A DNA stretch of 18,548 bases from Pseudomonadota bacterium (lineage in GTDB: Bacteria > Pseudomonadota > Gammaproteobacteria > Burkholderiales > SHXO01), in the NCBI GenBank assembly GCA_023430065.1, contig JAEZCG010000185.1, positions 1 to 18,548 of the forward strand. The letters run 5' to 3'. Of the stretch, positions 15,454 to 18,548 are shown piece by piece. The notes beneath the pieces are model-generated. The model saw nothing but the letters and a program-made list of their open reading frames with translations, did not search any database and was not told the origin of the DNA. Every line of letters begins with the position of its first letter. Position 1 is the stretch's first letter. Made by a program: the position numbers and the translations under genes.

Positions 15454-16833
15454 ATGTTCGACGACCCGCTGCTGCTCGCCCGCGCCCAGTTCGGACTGAA
15501 CATCGCGTTCCACATCCTGTTTCCGACCATCACCATCGCGCTTGCCTGGTTCCTCGTCGCCCTGCGCGTGCGCGCCAACCGCCCCGGGCAGGACTGGGCG
15601 ATCGCCGCCTACGCGCTGTGGGTGAAGGTGTTCGCCCTGTCCTTCGCGCTGGGCGTGGTGTCGGGCATCGTCATGAGCTTCCAGTTCGGCACCAACTGGC
15701 CCGGCTTCATGGAACGCGCCGGAAACGTCGCCGGCCCGCTGCTGGGCTACGAGGTGCTGACCGCGTTTTTCCTGGAAGCGACCTTCCTCGGCGTGATGCT
15801 GTTCGGGCGCGATCGCGTTCCGGTCTGGCTGCACACCTTGTCCACCGTGCTCGTGGCCGTGGGCACGAGCGCCTCCGCGTTCTGGATTCTCGCGCTCAAT
15901 TCCTGGATGCAGACGCCCCAGGGCTTCGAGGTCATCGACGGCACACTGCACGTGACCGACTGGTGGGCGGTGATCTTCAATCCGAGCTTTCCCTATCGCC
16001 TGACCCACATGCTGCTGGCCTCCGGGCTCACCGCATCCTTTCTCGTGGCGGGCGTCTCGGCGTTCCAGTTGCTGCGGCGGCACGACTACCTGCCGGCGCA
16101 GCGTATGCTGCGTTGGGGCGTGTTCACCGCCGCGCTCCTCATTCCGCTGCAGATCGCGGTGGGCGACGTGCATGGATTGAACACGCTCGAGCACCAGCCG
16201 GCCAAGATTGCCGCGATGGAAGGCATCTGGAAGAGCGGACCGAACATTCCGCTGGTGCTGTTCGGCTGGCCGAACCCGGAGACGCTGCGCAACGACTATG
16301 CAGTGGAGATTCCGTCCGGCGCCAGTTGGATCCTGCGCCACGAGGCGCAGGGAGAACTGCAGGGGCTGGACCGCTTCGCCGGCAAGCACCCGCCGGTCGC
16401 GCCGGTGTTCTTCTCCTTCCGCGTGATGGTCGGCGTCGGCGTGCTGATGCTGGCCCTGTCCTGGATCGCTGCGTGGACGCTGCTGCGTCGCCGCGCGCTC
16501 CCGCGCTGGATGCTGCTCGCCTTCGTCGCGATGACCTTCTCCGGCTGGGCGGCCACGATCGCCGGCTGGCTGGTGACGGAGATCGGCCGCCAGCCTTATC
16601 TGGTCTACGGCGTGCTGTCCACCGCGCAGGCCGCCTCGTCCGTGCCGGCGAACCACATCGCACTCACCTTCGTCGGCTACGCCGTGGTCTACGCGCTGCT
16701 GCTCGTTTCCTACCTGGTGGTGCTCACGCAGCTGGCGCGCAACGCCGTCGGCGACATGCCCGAGATTCCCGCTTCGGGCGAGTCGCAACCCACCGGCAGC
16801 GTATTGCCCGTGACGAGGCGCGGTGCCGTATGA
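15454..16833 (+). CDS. cydA: Cytochrome bd-type quinol oxidase subunit I (CioA class, short Q-loop)
   Basis: This 459-residue subunit binds the haems and oxidises quinol while reducing O2 to water at the inner membrane. Haem residues align with E. coli CydA: H20 (H19), E100 and E108 (E99, E107), H185 (H186), and R323 and M325 (R391, M393). Quinol-site K251 and E256 (K252, E257) lie in KIAAMEG, followed by LFGWPNPETLRNDY. From H185 to M325 is 140 residues against 207 in E. coli. The deletion is in the Q-loop, placing it in the short-loop, CioA-like (often cyanide-insensitive) class. GRQPYLVYG replaces the common GRQPW. The ATG at 15454 has only a weak GAG upstream. The TGA overlaps the cydB start in ATGA, so both subunits are coupled. 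Confidence 0.95.
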   Translation: MFDDPLLLARAQFGLNIAFHILFPTITIALAWFLVALRVRANRPGQDWAIAAYALWVKVFALSFALGVVSGIVMSFQFGTNWPGFMERAGNVAGPLLGYEVLTAFFLEATFLGVMLFGRDRVPVWLHTLSTVLVAVGTSASAFWILALNSWMQTPQGFEVIDGTLHVTDWWAVIFNPSFPYRLTHMLLASGLTASFLVAGVSAFQLLRRHDYLPAQRMLRWGVFTAALLIPLQIAVGDVHGLNTLEHQPAKIAAMEGIWKSGPNIPLVLFGWPNPETLRNDYAVEIPSGASWILRHEAQGELQGLDRFAGKHPPVAPVFFSFRVMVGVGVLMLALSWIAAWTLLRRRALPRWMLLAFVAMTFSGWAATIAGWLVTEIGRQPYLVYGVLSTAQAASSVPANHIALTFVGYAVVYALLLVSYLVVLTQLARNAVGDMPEIPASGESQPTGSVLPVTRRGAV

Positions 16834-17828
16834 ACGAACTCGACCTCGCGCTCGTCTTCCTGGCACTGATGGGCCTGGCCATCCTCGCGTACGTGATCCT
16901 CGACGGCTTCGACATCGGCGTAGGCATCCTGCTGCCGGCTGCCGCGCGCGACGAGCAGGACCTGATGGTTTCGTCGATCGGACCCTTCTGGGATGCCAAC
17001 GAGACCTGGCTGGTGCTCGGCGTGGGCATCCTGCTGGTTGCGTTTCCGCTCGCGCACGGCGTGATCCTCAGCTCGCTCTATCTGCCGGTCGCCGCGATGC
17101 TCCTCGGTCTGGTGATGCGCGGCGTGGCCTTCGAATTGCGCTTCAAGGCCACCGGCTGGCACCGCGAGGTGTGGAACCGCGCGTTCTTTCTCGGCTCGCT
17201 GATCATGGCGGTGTCCCAGGGTGTGATGCTGGCGGGCGTCATCACCGGATTCGCGGCGGGCTGGCCGTTCGTCCTGTTCGGGCTGCTGGGCGGCGCCGGC
17301 CTCGCGGGCGGCTATGCGCTGCTCGGCGCGACGTGGCTGGTGATCAAGAGCGAAGGCGCCCTGCGCGACAAGGCGTTGTCTTGGACGCGCTGGGCATTGA
17401 TCGCCGCGGCCGTCGGCAACCTGGCGATCAGCGCGGCCACACCGTTCGCCAGCCCGCGCATCCTCCACAAGTGGTTCTCGTGGCCGCGCATGCTCTGGCT
17501 GCTGCCGCTGCCGCTGCTCACCGCCTCCGCCCTCGCCGGTATCGCGGCAATGGCCGCGCGCCTGCGCGCCGGCCGCTCGCGGCGCGAGTGGCTGCCGTTC
17601 GTGCTCGCCGTGTGGGTGTTCGTCTTCGCGTTCGCGGGACTGGCCTATAGCCTGTTCCCCTACCTGGTCATCGACCGCATGACCATCTGGGACGCGGCCG
17701 CCTCCGACAATTCGCTGCGCTTCGTGTTGATCGGCACGCTGATCGTGCTGCCCTTCATCCTGGCCTATACCGTGCTCTCGTACCGCGTGTTCTGGGGAAA
17801 GACGCGCACGCTGACCTACGGCGGCTGA
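16830..17828 (+). CDS. cydB: Cytochrome bd-type quinol oxidase subunit II (CioB class)
   Basis: This 332-residue membrane subunit pairs with CydA to form the oxidase; it is a structural partner with its own helical bundle. Landmarks are the first helix ending LDGFDIGVGILLP (about 24-36), the loop IGPFWDANETWLVLG (about 50-64), FPLAHGVILSSLYLP, and MRGVAFELRFK (about 95-105). All are conserved in CydB/CioB. Eight to nine membrane segments are apparent. Length is a little below E. coli CydB (379), typical of CioB. The start ATG overlaps the cydA stop (ATGA). No cydX-like small gene follows: the stop is only 10 bases from the convergent fdhD stop, as expected for cioAB loci. No cydDC is seen in the window. 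Confidence 0.95.
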   Translation: MNELDLALVFLALMGLAILAYVILDGFDIGVGILLPAAARDEQDLMVSSIGPFWDANETWLVLGVGILLVAFPLAHGVILSSLYLPVAAMLLGLVMRGVAFELRFKATGWHREVWNRAFFLGSLIMAVSQGVMLAGVITGFAAGWPFVLFGLLGGAGLAGGYALLGATWLVIKSEGALRDKALSWTRWALIAAAVGNLAISAATPFASPRILHKWFSWPRMLWLLPLPLLTASALAGIAAMAARLRAGRSRREWLPFVLAVWVFVFAFAGLAYSLFPYLVIDRMTIWDAAASDNSLRFVLIGTLIVLPFILAYTVLSYRVFWGKTRTLTYGG

Positions 17829-17844
17829 GCCGATACACTCAGCC
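17823..17844. terminator. Inverted repeat over the cydB/fdhD convergent stops
   Basis: GGCTGAG (17823-17829) and CTCAGCC (17838-17844) form a perfect 7-bp stem around an 8-base loop. The left arm includes the cydB TGA and the right arm the fdhD stop. There is no T-tract, so the role as a shared terminator is inferred from position. Confidence 0.45.
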
Positions 17845-18548
17845 TTCGCCCAGACGCCCCGGATGCGTATAGACGTTGTGCGTGCCGTCGCGCGCGAACG
17901 CTGCCAGCGTGACACCGGCTTCCTGCGCAACGCGGATCGCCAGCGCAGTCGGCGCCGAGATCGCGGCCAGCACCGGAATCCCCACCGTCGCCGCCTTCTG
18001 CACCATCTCGAAACTGGCGCGGCTGGTGATCAGCGCGAACCCGTGCTGCAGCGACATGCCGGCGCGCACCACCGCGCCGATCAGCTTGTCCAGGGCATTG
18101 TGCCGTCCGACATCCTCGCGCACCGGGCCCAGCGCACCGTCGGCCACGGCCCATCCGGCGGCATGCGCCGCGCCGGTTTGCGCATTCAGCGCCTGCCGGT
18201 TGGAGAGGACCTCGAAGGCGGCATGCAGCCGCGTGTGCGGGATGGTCAGGGCGGACTGCACCGGCCGCAGCGGGCGCATCACCTGGTCGATGTTCTCCGC
18301 GCCGCACAGCCCGCACGAGGAGCGTCCCGCGATGCTGCGCCGGCGCGATTCCAGGGCCAGCGCGCGCTCCGCGTCCACCTCCAGTCGCAGCAACACGCCC
18401 TGGTCGAGGGGCACCACGTCGATCGACCTCAACTCCTCGGCGCTGGCGACGATCCCTTCGCTGAGGGAGAAGCCCAGCGCGAAATCCTCGAGATCGGAAG
18501 GAGTCGCCATCATGACTGCGTGCGCCATGCCGTTATAGACGAAGGCGA
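17839..18548 (-). CDS. fdhD: Formate dehydrogenase accessory sulfurtransferase FdhD (N-terminus outside window)
   Basis: FdhD transfers sulfur from IscS to the molybdenum cofactor, activating formate dehydrogenases, in the cytoplasm. The visible part covers most of the protein. FVYNGMAHAVMMATPSDLEDFALGFSLSEGI-type sequence is at the start, then the sulfur-carrying motif SSCGLCG with its CxxC pair. After it come VREDVGRHNALDKLIG, ITSRASFEMVQKAATVGIPVLAA and the end FARDGTHNVYTHPGRL, all family hallmarks. An ATG at 18526-18528 is internal: the reading frame continues upstream as AFVYNG to the window edge, which fits the family, so the true start is outside. It converges on cydB. A formate dehydrogenase gene may lie to the right, but none is visible. 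Confidence 0.95.
   Translation of the reverse strand, partial: AFVYNGMAHAVMMATPSDLEDFALGFSLSEGIVASAEELRSIDVVPLDQGVLLRLEVDAERALALESRRRSIAGRSSCGLCGAENIDQVMRPLRPVQSALTIPHTRLHAAFEVLSNRQALNAQTGAAHAAGWAVADGALGPVREDVGRHNALDKLIGAVVRAGMSLQHGFALITSRASFEMVQKAATVGIPVLAAISAPTALAIRVAQEAGVTLAAFARDGTHNVYTHPGRLGEG

Noticed and set aside
18526..18528. ATG as the true start of fdhD
   Set aside because: The frame continues upstream as AFVYNG to the window edge, matching the family before this Met.
1..18548. Defence island, prophage or mobile element
   Set aside because: No transposase, integrase, methylase, toxin-antitoxin pair or attachment site is visible; the lone HNH protein is not enough.

Overview
The window is GC-rich, densely packed chromosomal DNA. 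It suits a free-living, respiring Gram-negative proteobacterium, probably beta or gamma. The gene repertoire points that way: CbpA-type DnaJ, SirB2-like membrane protein, NhaP2-type K+/H+ antiporter, Lhr helicase, short-Q-loop cytochrome bd and FdhD. Species cannot be read from the sequence. Base use looks even throughout. I see no insertion sequence, tRNA, rRNA, CRISPR array or prophage, and no gene-free stretch over 300 bases.

Left part (1-4452). A minus-strand cluster holds an HNH endonuclease, a small eRF1-like protein and the start of cbpA (cut by the window edge). The last two are only 7 bases apart. They share a candidate FNR/CRP-type promoter whose palindrome is centred exactly 41.5 bases upstream of the start predicted from a TAnnnT -10 element. 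Next come sirB2-like (+), an uncharacterised HExxH metallopeptidase (-) that overlaps it tail to tail by 63 bases, a secreted PepSY protein (+), a Nudix hydrolase (-) and a protein-isoaspartate methyltransferase, pcm (-).

Middle (4579-9024). One large plus-strand gene encodes the DNA-repair helicase Lhr with all main helicase motifs.

Right part (9079-18548). Four minus-strand genes lie in the order of transcription: SDF-family amino-acid-type symporter, benzoylformate decarboxylase-like ThDP enzyme, exported amidohydrolase of N-acyl-D-amino-acid deacylase type, and nhaP2. The first three are joined by a 2-base gap and a 20-base overlap, so they look like one catabolic operon. Divergent from it is cioAB (cydAB), a bd-type quinol oxidase of the short-Q-loop class, with a 16-bp tandem repeat in its upstream region. 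fdhD converges on it and runs off the right edge.

Cross-cutting features: three of the four convergent gene junctions carry a perfect or near-perfect inverted repeat over or next to the stop codons. Nothing here is an obvious defence or mobile system. The best leads for new biology are the FNR-type box before the eRF1-like/cbpA pair, the unusual symporter-decarboxylase-amidohydrolase operon, and the tandem repeat before cioAB.
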